Shown here: piece after piece, positions 7,788 to 15,507 of the stretch
How the letters are laid out: each line of letters begins with the position of its first letter
Position numbering within the stretch: the first letter of the stretch is position 1
Assembly: GCA_964457365.1 (NCBI GenBank)
Contig: CAYWFP010000007.1
Location: forward strand, 1-64,000
Direction: 5' to 3'
Length of the DNA stretch: 64,000 bases
Source: CAYWFP01 sp964457365
Lineage (GTDB): Bacteria > Planctomycetota > SZUA-567
Made by a program: the position numbers and the translations under genes
Notes under the pieces: model-generated
Seen by the model: only the letters and a program-made list of their open reading frames with translations
Databases searched by the model: none
Told to the model about the DNA's origin: nothing

Positions 7788-8255
7788 CTACTCGATAGCG
7801 TCCAGCAGTTCGCGCACGGTCTGCTGCAGAACCGGATGACGCGCCTCGGGCGCGATGGCCGCCAGCGGTTCCAGGACGAAGCGGCGCTCGTGCAGGCGCG
7901 GGTGCGGCACCGTCAGCGCGGGGCTTTCGATCACCGCCTCGCCGTACAGGAGCAGGTCCAGATCCAGCGTCCGCGGACCCCAGCGCGTCTCGCTCCCGCG
8001 CGCGCGGCCCAGCGCCTGCTCGATTGCCAGGCATGCCGCCAGCAGCGCCTCGGGCTCGAGCTCCGTCTCCACGGCCGCGACCGTGTTCAAGTACGGAGCC
8101 TGGCCGGGCGGCCCCCCCACCGGTTCGGTCTCGATGACCGGCGCAACCTCTATTATATGCACGCCGGCGATCAACTCCAGTCGTTTAACCGCATTCTCCA
8201 GATTCGTCGCCCGGTCGCCGAGATTCGCGCCCAGGCCGATGTAAGCCGTTTTCAT
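7788..8255 (-). CDS. folK: 6-hydroxymethyl-7,8-dihydropterin pyrophosphokinase
   Basis: This 155-residue enzyme transfers pyrophosphate from ATP to hydroxymethyl-dihydropterin in folate synthesis. The family start AYIGLGANLGDRATNL is present, followed by VIETEPVGG, YLNTVAAVET and the pterin/metal signature RWGPRTLDLDLLLYG, then PHPRLHERRFVLEPL. It is a single-domain protein of normal length. It follows dapL by 21 bases in the operon. Confidence 0.95.
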   Translation of the reverse strand: MKTAYIGLGANLGDRATNLENAVKRLELIAGVHIIEVAPVIETEPVGGPPGQAPYLNTVAAVETELEPEALLAACLAIEQALGRARGSETRWGPRTLDLDLLLYGEAVIESPALTVPHPRLHERRFVLEPLAAIAPEARHPVLQQTVRELLDAIE

Positions 8256-8276
8256 GACGGAAAATACTCGTCCGGA

Positions 8277-9461
8277 TCAGGATTTCGAACCGGTCTGGAC
8301 AATGCGCCCGAGCGCCTCCTCCAATACCTCATCCGGATAGGTCAGCGAGATGCGGTAGAAACCCTCGCCGTGTTCGCCGAAGGCGCGGCCGGGCGTGACC
8401 ACCACGCCGGCTTTGTCCAGAAGCGTCTCGGCGAAAGCGCCGCTGTCGCCGCCGAATTTCTCCGGCACCGGCGCCCAGACGTAGATCGTCGCCTGCGGCG
8501 TCTGCACCGGCCAGCCGGCCCGGTTCAGCGCGTCGACGACCATGTCGCGCCGCTTGCGGTAGACGCTGTTGACCTCCGCGAAGATCGCCTCGGCCCGATC
8601 GAGCGCCGTGGCCGCGGCGAACTGGATGGCGCGGAGCGATCCGTTGTCGACGTTGTCCTTGACCAGCTTCAGCGCCTTGACCGCCGAGGGATTGCCCGCC
8701 AGGCAGCCCATGCGCCAGCCGGTCATGTTGAACGCCTTGCTGAGGCTGAAGAACTCGACCGCCACCTCTTCGGCGCCGTCGACTTCGAGAATGCTCGGCG
8801 CCTTGTATCCTTCGTAGGTGTTCTCGGAATAGGCCGAATCGTGAGCGATGAGAATGCCGTGCTCGCGGCCGAAATCGACGGCTTTCTGGAAGAAGCACAG
8901 GTCCGCCGTGGCGGTGGTCGGGTTGTTCGGATAGTTCAGCCAGAGCACCTTGGCCAGCCGCTTCACCTCCGCGGGGATGGCGTCCAGATCCGGCAGGAAC
9001 GCGTTCTCCGCCCGCAGCGGCACGCGATGCGTCGTGGCGCTGGCGAAGACGTGGCCGATGTTGTAGGTCGGGTAGCCCGGGCAGGGCGCGATGCCGATGT
9101 CGCCGGGATTCATGATCCCCAGGGCGAGCTTGACGATGGCGTCCTTGCTGCCGCCGGTGACCTGTACCTGGTCGCCCTGCAGCGTAACGCCGTAGCGGCG
9201 CCGGTAGAACTCCTTGATCGCCTCGGGCAGCTCCGGCACCGGCACGTCGCAGCCGTAGCGGTGGCGGTTCGGGTCGTCCGTGTCGGCGATGGTGCGGCAG
9301 AGCGCCTCGATCACCGGGTCCGGCGTCGGCCGGTCCGGATCGCCGATGCCGAGGGTGATGACGTCGGCGCCCTCGGCTTTCTTCTGCGCGATGCGCTGGC
9401 GCAGGCGCGCGAAAGGATACGGCGGCAGCTTCTGCAGACGTTCCGCGGGCTGGATATCCAT
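8277..9461 (-). CDS. dapL: LL-diaminopimelate aminotransferase
   Basis: This 394-residue class I/II PLP aminotransferase converts tetrahydrodipicolinate directly to LL-diaminopimelate, bypassing the acylated route to lysine and peptidoglycan. Seen: PYPFARLRQRIA, GIGDPDRPTPD, the LNYPNNPT loop with the conserved Asn, the PLP-Lys in FSLSKAFNMTGWRMG (about residue 235), and an Arg near the C-terminus. The ATG at 9461 is preferred over an upstream TTG at 9479 because GGAGG lies 11 bases before the ATG, overlapping the dapB stop. Adjacency to dapB supports DapL rather than a generic aspartate aminotransferase. Confidence 0.92.
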   Translation of the reverse strand: MDIQPAERLQKLPPYPFARLRQRIAQKKAEGADVITLGIGDPDRPTPDPVIEALCRTIADTDDPNRHRYGCDVPVPELPEAIKEFYRRRYGVTLQGDQVQVTGGSKDAIVKLALGIMNPGDIGIAPCPGYPTYNIGHVFASATTHRVPLRAENAFLPDLDAIPAEVKRLAKVLWLNYPNNPTTATADLCFFQKAVDFGREHGILIAHDSAYSENTYEGYKAPSILEVDGAEEVAVEFFSLSKAFNMTGWRMGCLAGNPSAVKALKLVKDNVDNGSLRAIQFAAATALDRAEAIFAEVNSVYRKRRDMVVDALNRAGWPVQTPQATIYVWAPVPEKFGGDSGAFAETLLDKAGVVVTPGRAFGEHGEGFYRISLTYPDEVLEEALGRIVQTGSKS

Positions 9462-9468
9462 GCGGGTG

Positions 9469-10281
9469 TCAGCCTCCAAACAAGACGTGGTTCATCGAAT
9501 ACATTCCCGGTTCGCGTCCGGCCAGCCACTTCGCCGCGCGCAGCGCCCCGGCGGCGAAGACGTCGCGCGTCTCGGCGCGGTGGGTCAGTTCGATCCGCTC
9601 GAAGAGGCTGCCGAAGTGGACGGTATGCTCGCCCGTCACCGATCCCAGGCGCAGCGCGTGAACGCCGATCTCCCGGCGGCTGCGCGGCCCCGGCCGCCCC
9701 TGCCGGCCGTAGACCAGATCCGTCGCCGCCGTCCGCCCCGTCGCCTCGCAGACGGACCGCGCCAGCGACATCGCCGTGCCGCTGGGGGCGTCGGCCTTGC
9801 GGTTGTGATGGCTCTCGGCGATCTCGATGTCGAAGTCCTCGCCCAGCGCCGCGGCCACCTCCGCGGCCACGCGCAGCAGCAGGTTGATCCCGAGCGAGTA
9901 GTTGCTCGCGTGCAGCACCGGCACCGCCGTCGCGGCCTCCCGCACCGCCGCTTCCTGCTCCGGATTCAAGCCCGTGGTGCCGACCACCAGCGCGACGCCC
10001 ATCTGCGCCATTTCCCGCGCGCGCTGCACGGTCGATTCGGGCGCGGAGAAGTCGACCAGCACGTCGGCGTCGGTGTCCAGCGTCGCGGCGAGCACCGCGC
10101 GCGCCTTGGCCTCGGGCTCGATCTGGGCGATATCCTTTCCGAGCGCCGGATGGGCCGCGTACTCGAGCGCGCCGACGAGCGCGAGCCCCTCGTCGGCCAC
10201 CGCCAGCGCCATCAGCCGCCGGCCCATGCGTCCGGCCGCGCCATTGATCGCCACGCGCACCGGTTTCTCTTCGCTGATCAT
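9469..10281 (-). CDS. dapB: 4-hydroxy-tetrahydrodipicolinate reductase
   Basis: This 270-residue NAD(P)H-dependent reductase of the lysine/diaminopimelate pathway has the Rossmann start VRVAINGAAGRMGR, DFSAPESTV, GTTGLN, ASNYSLGINLL, and the catalytic signature EIAESHHNRKADAPSGTA (about residues 152-169) with the paired His and Lys. Its ATG overlaps the thrC stop by four bases and its own stop overlaps the dapL ribosome site, so the three genes are tightly coupled. Confidence 0.96.
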   Translation of the reverse strand: MISEEKPVRVAINGAAGRMGRRLMALAVADEGLALVGALEYAAHPALGKDIAQIEPEAKARAVLAATLDTDADVLVDFSAPESTVQRAREMAQMGVALVVGTTGLNPEQEAAVREAATAVPVLHASNYSLGINLLLRVAAEVAAALGEDFDIEIAESHHNRKADAPSGTAMSLARSVCEATGRTAATDLVYGRQGRPGPRSRREIGVHALRLGSVTGEHTVHFGSLFERIELTHRAETRDVFAAGALRAAKWLAGREPGMYSMNHVLFGG

Positions 10282-11684
10282 GCCCTTCCCTCCGCCTCGC
10301 GGATCGTATCGATAATGGCGCCGAGGTCGTTGGCCACCGGCACCGGTTTGTTGGCGTGAACCGCGGCGTCGACACCGTACGAGCCGTAGTCGGCCCGCAG
10401 CTCGTCTTCGCCGGCGCTGTGATAGGCCACGGTCGCGTGCGGATCCTTGAGCTGATGCCCGGTCAGCACGCACGCCACCCGTGCCTCCTTGTCGATCACG
10501 CCTTCTTCGATCAATGCCTTCAGCCCGGCCACGCTGGCCGCGCTCGCCGGCTCGCACCCCAGTCCCTCGCGGGCGACGCGCGCCTTGGCGTCGAGGATCG
10601 CCTGGTCGCTCACCGCGCGCACCACGCCGTCGGTCCACGCCAGCGCACGCAGGCATTTCTTCAGGTTGACCGGCCGGTTGATCTCGATGGCGCTGGCGAG
10701 CGTATGCGCGCGCTCGTTCCTCGTGGCGAGCTCCGCGTAATACGCGTTGATCGTTTCGTCGTCCACACGCCCGCTGTTCCACGTCAAGCCGCGTTCGTTG
10801 ACCAGCCGGTGCAGCGTCGGCGCGCCGGTGGAGTTGATTACCGCCAGCCGCGGCACGCGGTCGATCAGGCCCAGGTGCCTGAGCTCGCGAAACGCCTTGC
10901 CGAAAGCCGAGGAGTTGCCGAGGTTGCCGCCCGGGACGACCAGCCAGTCCGGCGGGTTCCAGCCCAGCCCCTCCAGGACGCGGAACATGATCGTCTTCTG
11001 CCCCTCGAGGCGGAAAGCGTTGAGCGAGTTCACCAGATAGATGCCTTCCTCGCGGCAGACCTCCTGCACGCGCGCCATGGCGTCGTCGAAGTCGCCCTTG
11101 ATCAGCAGCGTCAGCGCACCGTAGTCCAGGGCCTGCGAGAGCTTGCCGTAGGCGATCTTGCCCTCGCCGATGAAGATGATCGCCCGCATCAAACCCGACG
11201 CGGCGGCGAACGCGGCGAGGCTGGCGCTGGTGTTGCCGGTCGAGGCGCAGGCGGCGACGGTGGCGCCGACCGCTTTGGCGTGCGTGAACGCGGCGGCCAT
11301 GCCGTTGTCCTTGAAGCTGCCCGAGGGGTTGAGCCCCTCGTACTGCAGCCACAGGTTCGACCGGTTCAACCCGGCATAGTCGGCCACCTGCGGCGACGGC
11401 CGCAACTGCGTATGCCCCTCGCCGATGGTGACGCGGTCCTCCGCGCGCGCGAACGGCAGAAGCGCGCCGAAGCGCCAGACGCCGCTGATACGCCCGAGTC
11501 CGCCGACGGGAATCTCGACGCGACCGAGCGTCTTCGGATCGTCGGGAACGTCCGCCCGATTCCAGTCGTAGCGCACGTCCAGCAGATTGGCGCACGTGGG
11601 GCACGCGCTGAGCGCCTGCCTCAGGTCGAAGCGGGCGTCGCAGTCGGGATTGATGCATTGCAGCCAGGCCGCAGTCTCGGTCAT
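10278..11684 (-). CDS. thrC: Threonine synthase
   Basis: This 468-residue PLP enzyme makes threonine from O-phosphohomoserine. It begins with a four-Cys zinc-ribbon-like segment (CINPDCDARF and CPTCANLLDVRYDW), as in many bacterial and archaeal ThrC proteins. The PLP Lys is in NPSGSFKDNGMAAA (about residue 122), and ASTGNTSASLAAFAAASG and the glycine loop VVPGGNLGNSSAFGKAF follow. It leads the operon that continues into dapB and dapL, grouping aspartate-family genes. A promoter and a terminator-like hairpin lie in its 50-base leader region. Confidence 0.95.
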   Translation of the reverse strand: MTETAAWLQCINPDCDARFDLRQALSACPTCANLLDVRYDWNRADVPDDPKTLGRVEIPVGGLGRISGVWRFGALLPFARAEDRVTIGEGHTQLRPSPQVADYAGLNRSNLWLQYEGLNPSGSFKDNGMAAAFTHAKAVGATVAACASTGNTSASLAAFAAASGLMRAIIFIGEGKIAYGKLSQALDYGALTLLIKGDFDDAMARVQEVCREEGIYLVNSLNAFRLEGQKTIMFRVLEGLGWNPPDWLVVPGGNLGNSSAFGKAFRELRHLGLIDRVPRLAVINSTGAPTLHRLVNERGLTWNSGRVDDETINAYYAELATRNERAHTLASAIEINRPVNLKKCLRALAWTDGVVRAVSDQAILDAKARVAREGLGCEPASAASVAGLKALIEEGVIDKEARVACVLTGHQLKDPHATVAYHSAGEDELRADYGSYGVDAAVHANKPVPVANDLGAIIDTIREAEGRA

Positions 11685-11693
11685 CGGCTATCC

Positions 11694-11721
11694 CAAAAAG
11701 GAAGGCCGGCGGGTCCCGGCC
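11694..11721 (-). promoter_or_regulatory. Terminator-like hairpin in the thrC leader (possible attenuator)
   Basis: On the minus strand GGCCGG (11716-11721) and CCGGCC (11704-11709) form a 6-bp GC stem with a 6-base loop, followed by TTCCTTTTT. It sits between the promoter and the thrC start codon, where termination would shut off the whole operon. No leader peptide or alternative pairing is obvious in so short a leader. Confidence 0.4.
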
Positions 11722-11732
11722 ACTCAAGACGG

Positions 11733-11760
11733 ATTCTAGCCGTGAGGACGACGCTGTCAA
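11733..11760 (-). promoter_or_regulatory. Sigma70-type promoter of the thrC operon
   Basis: Minus strand: TTGACA (11755-11760), 16-base spacer, TAGAAT (11733-11738). The -35 box is consensus and the -10 box has one mismatch. Transcription would start near 11726, about 42 bases before thrC. Confidence 0.75.
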
Positions 11761-11769
11761 GCAAGGAGG

Positions 11770-11806
11770 GCCGCCGCGCCGAAGAAGGGGGGCTCGGCGC
11801 GGCGGC
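11770..11806 (-). terminator. 13-bp perfect hairpin between the lexA-recA group and the thrC promoter
   Basis: GCCGCCGCGCCGA (11770-11782) pairs perfectly with 11794-11806 around an 11-base loop. It lies 10 bases past the stop of the small ORF at 11816 and upstream of the thrC promoter, the right place for a terminator, but a U-run is lacking on the minus strand, so termination may be Rho-assisted. Confidence 0.5.
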
Positions 11807-11815
11807 ATGAGGGGA

Positions 11816-12070
11816 TCAGTTGGGGACCACGTACCGGGCGACCGTGGCGAGGCGCTTGCCCTTCAACCCGACCTGTCGCAGCGAACGGAAAGCGCCTTCC
11901 TTGCGCGCCTTGACGATCCGCCGCGCGGTCAGCGAGGCCGGATAGAGCCAGCGATCCGACCGCCCGTCGGCGCGCTTGCGATGATCGTCGCCGCCTTTGG
12001 TGCCGCAGGCGCAGGCCAGGTCGTACTGCGAGGCGTCGGCGAGTATCTCGAGCTTCTGCTGCGTGTCCAT
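11816..12070 (-). pseudogene. Probable internally deleted radical SAM/HhH protein (DNA modification/repair type)
   Basis: This 84-codon ORF looks like the two ends of a longer protein. Residues 1-45 (MDTQQKLEILADASQYDLAC and then a DRWLYPAS segment) resemble the N-terminus of the putative DNA modification/repair radical SAM family, in which the CxxxCxxC cluster motif should come shortly afterwards. Residues 46-84 (LTARRIVKARKEGAFRSLRQ then VGLKGKRLATVARYV) resemble the C-terminal helix-hairpin-helix of the same family. The roughly 300 residues between, including the FeS motif, are missing. It follows recA and an unknown gene, a fitting DNA-repair context. It could instead be a genuine small HhH protein or an assembly deletion. 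Confidence 0.4.
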
Positions 12071-12080
12071 CGAAACGCCC

Positions 12081-12410
12081 TTACGCCCCCAGCGCCACCG
12101 CCAGCGGCCGGCAGAAATCGACCCGCCGCACGTTCCCCGCCGGCGCGGCGGCGTGCTCCGCCGGGATCGGCTCGGTGTCGTCGATCTCCAGCACCAGATC
12201 CTGCACGATGCGGCCGACGATGTTGCGCGGCACGCTCAACGAGACGGCGTAACCCGCGCGCCCGGCGCGGCCGAGCTCGAAGAAGCGGAGCTTCGGGAAC
12301 GCCGCGCGCAATTCCTCCAGCTCCGCCCGCGTCGCCGCGCAGACCTCGACCAGGTTCGCCTCCTTCGCGCCGTGGATGCCGTAGTCGCCGTAACGGGTCT
12401 TGAGTTCCAT
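12081..12410 (-). CDS. Uncharacterised 109-residue protein downstream of recA
   Basis: The ATG at 12410 begins MELKTRYGDYGIHGAKEANL. The sequence looks like a small alpha/beta domain (alternating strand-helix pattern, FPKLRFFELG, then SVPRNIVGRIVQDLVLEIDD) without cysteines, membrane segments or a signal peptide. I do not recognise the family. It starts 26 bases after recA and precedes the radical SAM remnant by 10 bases, so it is likely transcribed with lexA-recA and may belong to the SOS regulon; that is inference. Confidence 0.6.
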   Translation of the reverse strand: MELKTRYGDYGIHGAKEANLVEVCAATRAELEELRAAFPKLRFFELGRAGRAGYAVSLSVPRNIVGRIVQDLVLEIDDTEPIPAEHAAAPAGNVRRVDFCRPLAVALGA

Positions 12411-12436
12411 GGTTCGCCTCCTCGAGATTTTCGCGT

Positions 12437-13558
12437 TCAGGCCACCGCTTCTTCGAGTTCCTCGACCGGCTCGTCCTCGGCTTCGGTCGCGGCTTCGGTC
12501 GCGGCTTCGGTCTCTCCGCTCGCATCTTCCGGATCGCCGAAGTAGATGTCGCGCAGCCTGGTCTCGATCTCGCTGCGGATATCCGGGTTGTCGCGGAGGA
12601 ACTCGCACGCCCGGTCGCGCCCCTGCCCCAAGCGCGTCTCGCCGTAGCTGAACCAGGTGCCGCTCTTCTGCAGCAGCTTCTGCTCGACGCCCAGGTCGAT
12701 CAGCTCGCCGTCGGTGTTGATCCCGTGGTCGAAGAGAATGTCGAAATGCGCCAGGCGGAACGGCGGGGCGACCTTGTTCTTGACCACCTTTACCTTGGTC
12801 TGGTTGCCCACCGACTCGTCGCCCTTCTTGATCTGGCCGATGCGGCGGATGTCCAGCCGCAGCGAGGCGTAGAACTTCAGCGCGTTGCCGCCGGGGGTGG
12901 TCTCGGGCGAGCCGAACATGACGCCGATTTTCATGCGGATCTGGTTGATGAAGATCACCGTGCAGTTGGACTTCTTGACGATGCCGGTGAGCTTCCTGAG
13001 GCCCTGGCTCATCAGTCGCGCCTGGAGCCCGACGTGGCTCTGGCCCATCTCGCCGTCGAGCTCCGCCTGCGGGGTGAGCGCGGCCACCGAGTCGATGGCC
13101 ACCACGTCCACCGCACCCGAGCGGACCAGCAGTTCGCAGATGTCCAGCGCCTGCTCGCCCGAGTCGGGTTGCGAGACAAGCAGGTTGTCCAGGTCCACCC
13201 CGAGTTTGCGCGCGTAGCTCGGGTCGAGCGCGTGCTCGGCATCGATGAAGGCCGCGACGCCGTCGGCCTTCTGGGTGTTGGCCACCACGTGCAGCGCCAG
13301 CGTGGTCTTGCCCGAGCTCTCGGGACCGTAGAACTCCACCACGCGCCCGCGCGGTACGCCGCCGATGCCGATGGCCGCGTCCAGCGCGAGGCTGCCGGTG
13401 GTGATCGCGTCGCAGGCGGCCTTGTAGTCCTGCCCGAGGCGCATGATCGACTCGTTGCCGAAACGCTTGCCGATCTCGTCGATAGTTCGCGCAAGAGCCT
13501 TGTCGCGGCCGCTGCGGTCCGCGTCGGGCATCGCCTTCTCGTTCTTCTTCCGTGCCAT
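12437..13558 (-). CDS. recA: Recombinase A
   Basis: This 373-residue protein is the ATP-dependent strand-exchange protein and LexA co-protease. Walker A is GPESSGKTT (about residue 75), then DAEHALDPSYARKLGVD, the Walker B VAIDSVAAL, the L2-region FINQIRMKIGVMFGSPETTP, and the GGNALKFYAS signature. The C-terminal tail is strongly acidic and contains a short coding repeat (EAAT units, a 12-base repeat at about 12479-12512). It lies 78 bases downstream of lexA with no clear promoter between them, so it is probably controlled by the lexA promoter and operators. Confidence 0.98.
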   Translation of the reverse strand: MARKKNEKAMPDADRSGRDKALARTIDEIGKRFGNESIMRLGQDYKAACDAITTGSLALDAAIGIGGVPRGRVVEFYGPESSGKTTLALHVVANTQKADGVAAFIDAEHALDPSYARKLGVDLDNLLVSQPDSGEQALDICELLVRSGAVDVVAIDSVAALTPQAELDGEMGQSHVGLQARLMSQGLRKLTGIVKKSNCTVIFINQIRMKIGVMFGSPETTPGGNALKFYASLRLDIRRIGQIKKGDESVGNQTKVKVVKNKVAPPFRLAHFDILFDHGINTDGELIDLGVEQKLLQKSGTWFSYGETRLGQGRDRACEFLRDNPDIRSEIETRLRDIYFGDPEDASGETEAATEAATEAEDEPVEELEEAVA

Positions 13559-13636
13559 GGTCTACCCCTTTCTCGTTCTCGGGCCTGCGCCCTCGTCGGT
13601 TGCCAGAAAACCACCCGCGCTTCGCGCGCGTCTCCG

Positions 13637-14239
13637 TTACGGAATCACCCGGTGAACCCCCACCACCCGCCCGCCGACGCGAAAGTCTGTCGCGGCCAGA
13701 TCCACCTCGACGGGGCGGTAGAGATCGTTCTCCGGGATCAGCTCCACCGTGGCGCCGCGGCGGCGGATGCGCTTGACCGTGGCCTCGCCCTCGACGATGG
13801 CCACGCCGATCGCGTTCTCCTCCACCTGCGCCTGCTCGCGGACGATGACGAAATCGCCGTCCCAGATGCCGACGTCGATCATGCTGTCGCCCCGGACGCG
13901 CAGGGCGTAGTGTCGTTCGTCGTAGAGTTCCGATAGATCGAGATACCCCTCGAGATTCTCCACCGCCGTGATCGGCGCCCCGGCGGCGACGCGCCCGACG
14001 ATCGGCACGCCCCCGCGGGGCATGTGGGCCTCGTCGATCTCGATGCCGCGGCTGCTGCCGGCGCGGCGGTGGATATAGCCTTTGCGCTCGAGCGCCGCGA
14101 GGTAATCGCGCACGGCGTTGGTAGAACGGAAGCCGAAATGCCCGGCGATCTCGCGCACCGTCGGAGTGTAGTTCTCCTCACTGATGCAGTGCAGCAGATA
14201 ATCGAACACCGCGCGCTGTTTCTCGGTCAGGTCTTTCAT
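13637..14239 (-). CDS. lexA: SOS repressor LexA
   Basis: This 200-residue protein has an N-terminal winged helix (MKDLTEKQRAVFDYLL, then TPTVREIAGHFGFRSTNAVRDY) and a C-terminal S24 peptidase dimerisation domain. The self-cleavage site is Ala-Gly in RVAAGAPI (about residue 87), the nucleophile Ser is in RGDSMIDVGIWDGDFV (about residue 119) and the general-base Lys is in GEATVKRI (about residue 156). The ATG at 14239 is chosen over 14245 and 14263 because GGAGG lies 7 bases before it. Two 16-bp operators cover its promoter, showing autoregulation. recA follows in the same direction. Confidence 0.96.
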   Translation of the reverse strand: MKDLTEKQRAVFDYLLHCISEENYTPTVREIAGHFGFRSTNAVRDYLAALERKGYIHRRAGSSRGIEIDEAHMPRGGVPIVGRVAAGAPITAVENLEGYLDLSELYDERHYALRVRGDSMIDVGIWDGDFVIVREQAQVEENAIGVAIVEGEATVKRIRRRGATVELIPENDLYRPVEVDLAATDFRVGGRVVGVHRVIP

Positions 14240-14255
14240 CGCCATGCCTCCGTTT

Positions 14256-14271
14256 CTGCACATCCGAACAG
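14256..14271 (-). promoter_or_regulatory. Probable LexA operator, proximal copy
   Basis: Minus strand CTGTTCGGATGTGCAG. It matches the distal box in 14 of 16 positions (consensus CTGTWCGGATGWGCAG) and lies about 17 bases before the lexA start codon, downstream of the transcription start. Confidence 0.65.
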
Positions 14272-14293
14272 CGACTCTATCCGTCTTTCGGCA

Positions 14294-14322
14294 CTTATAC
14301 TGCTCATCCGTACAGAAATCAA
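14294..14322 (-). promoter_or_regulatory. lexA promoter
   Basis: Minus strand TTGATT (14317-14322), 17-base spacer, TATAAG (14294-14299). The spacer is filled almost exactly by a 16-bp operator, the classic geometry for repression by promoter occlusion. Confidence 0.72.
14300..14315 (-). promoter_or_regulatory. Probable LexA operator, distal copy between -35 and -10
   Basis: Minus strand CTGTACGGATGAGCAG, 44 bases from the proximal copy (about four helical turns). The CTG...CAG ends recall the gamma-proteobacterial SOS box, while the core differs. Confidence 0.7.
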
Positions 14323-14861
14323 GTGACTTACGAATTTTTAACTGTTTTTTCGAGCAGCTCTCGTCATGCCGCTTTATTGACTGCGAAACCCAAAACAGCC
14401 GGCGTGCCAGAGTTCCGGAGAAACACGCAAGTCGTTATTTTAATAGAGGTTATGAGTTATATTCTCGTGCCGAGCGCGACGCCGACAGGCAGGGAAATCG
14501 ATCAATTGCTGATTTTTCGCGCAGTTATTGACTTGTTCGCAGATGGTGGCGGCGCTCTCGCGGGCATCGCGTGCGCGCAGGCGAAATCTTTCCGTTGACA
14601 GCGCGGCGGCGACGTCGCCATGGAACTCGTCGACTACGGCGCCGGCGGGGAGCAGAAGCGAAGCCGTCAAATCCCGGCCGTGGGGAAGGCGGCCGGGGGA
14701 TTCCGGCATACAGCGTAAAATAATGACGCTGTCGATTGTGCTTGGCGGCTCTGATGTTCCATTGGAGATCCGAAGGTCGATAGCCCCTGATTTCCCCGTC
14801 ATGATTTCGTCCGGCGCACACGGGCCGCAAGACTCCCCGGCCGGTTTTCCGCGAAGCGGGC
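14323..14861. other. Long intergenic region between lexA and the DUF2294 gene
   Basis: About 540 bases with no ORF I can support; the open frames lack ribosome sites and family resemblance. The first 120 bases are AT-richer. An inverted repeat ACAGCGT-(9 bases)-ACGCTGT lies at 14710-14732 and could be an operator; nothing else stands out. Confidence 0.5.
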
Positions 14862-14890
14862 TTGCGCGCTCGGCATTCCCGCGGTATTTT
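14862..14890 (+). promoter_or_regulatory. Candidate promoter for the DUF2294 gene
   Basis: TTGCGC (14862-14867), 17-base spacer, TATTTT (14885-14890), 31 bases before the start codon. Confidence 0.5.
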
Positions 14891-14920
14891 GCCGCTGTTG
14901 CGGGGCCGGAGGAGACTGTC

Positions 14921-15304
14921 ATGCCTGGATCGAAAGGACGGCTCGAAGCCGCGATCAGCGAAGCGTTGATCAGGTTCGAGAAGGAATACATGGGGCGCGG
15001 TCCGACGGAAACGCGCACGTTCATCGTCGACGACATGATCATCGTCCGGCTGCGCGGCGTTATTACGCGCGCGGAGTATCACCTTGCCAATTCGGACGAG
15101 GACGGGCGCGGGCGGGAGCTGATCAAGGAGACGCGCATGCAACTGATCGAGAAGGCCCGGCCGGTTCTGGAGGCGGCCATCCGCGATCTTGTCGGCGTCG
15201 GCATCCAGAGCCTGCACACGGATATCAGCACGCGAACCGGCGAGCGGCTGATCGTCTTCACGCTCGAATCCCCGCTCGAGCGCGACGAGAGCCACGCCCC
15301 GTAG
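14921..15304 (+). CDS. DUF2294 (YbcI-like) family protein
   Basis: This 127-residue protein starts at an ATG following GGAGGAGA. It matches the DUF2294 pattern: an N-terminal helix with LEAAISEALIRFEKEYMGRG, PTETRTFIVDDMIIVRLRGV, a helical middle (ETRMQLIEKARPVLEAAIRD) and the ending GIQSLHTDISTRTGERLIVFT. The family is widespread in bacteria and has no established biochemical role. It has its own promoter and is monocistronic, because a fresh promoter lies 28 bases downstream for the next gene. Confidence 0.82.
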   Translation: MPGSKGRLEAAISEALIRFEKEYMGRGPTETRTFIVDDMIIVRLRGVITRAEYHLANSDEDGRGRELIKETRMQLIEKARPVLEAAIRDLVGVGIQSLHTDISTRTGERLIVFTLESPLERDESHAP

Positions 15305-15331
15305 CGTCGGAGAGAACTCCGTGAAGAAGTC

Positions 15332-15359
15332 TTGACTGGCGCGACGAAATGAATAGGAT
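15332..15359 (+). promoter_or_regulatory. Promoter of the aroK-aroC fusion gene
   Basis: TTGACT (15332-15337), 16-base spacer, TAGGAT (15354-15359). Transcription from about 15366 would give a leader of nearly 200 bases before the coding start at 15562. Confidence 0.6.
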
Positions 15360-15473
15360 GTCGGGCGACGATTCGAGGCGGGGCCGCGGCCGGGCTTCGG
15401 GTTGCCGCGACGCGACAGACATAACGGGCTAGGGCCGGACGAAGCGCAGCGCGACGCGTCCGGGCATATGAAC

Positions 15474-15507
15474 CGAGAGAACGCCATGAGGGCGCCTCTC
15501 GTTTTTT
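15474..15507 (+). promoter_or_regulatory. Intrinsic terminator inside the aroK-aroC leader (attenuator or riboswitch expression platform)
   Basis: CGAGA...TCTCG (15474-15478 with 15497-15501) and an inner CGCC...GGCG form an interrupted stem followed directly by six T (15502-15507). It sits between promoter and start codon. Just upstream, CCGGAC/GTCCGG could pair (about 15436-15462), making a folded leader. A small ORF from 15469 runs through the stem but carries only two Phe codons near it. No known riboswitch class is recognised. Confidence 0.5.

Noticed and set aside
12479..12512. 12-bp repeats at the recA 3' end as a mobile or regulatory repeat
   Set aside because: They are in frame and encode the acidic EAAT tail, a common low-complexity extension of RecA.
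14323..14598. Small plus-strand ORFs downstream of the lexA promoter region
   Set aside because: No ribosome sites, no conserved pattern, and they overlap the lexA promoter region or its upstream AT-rich flank.
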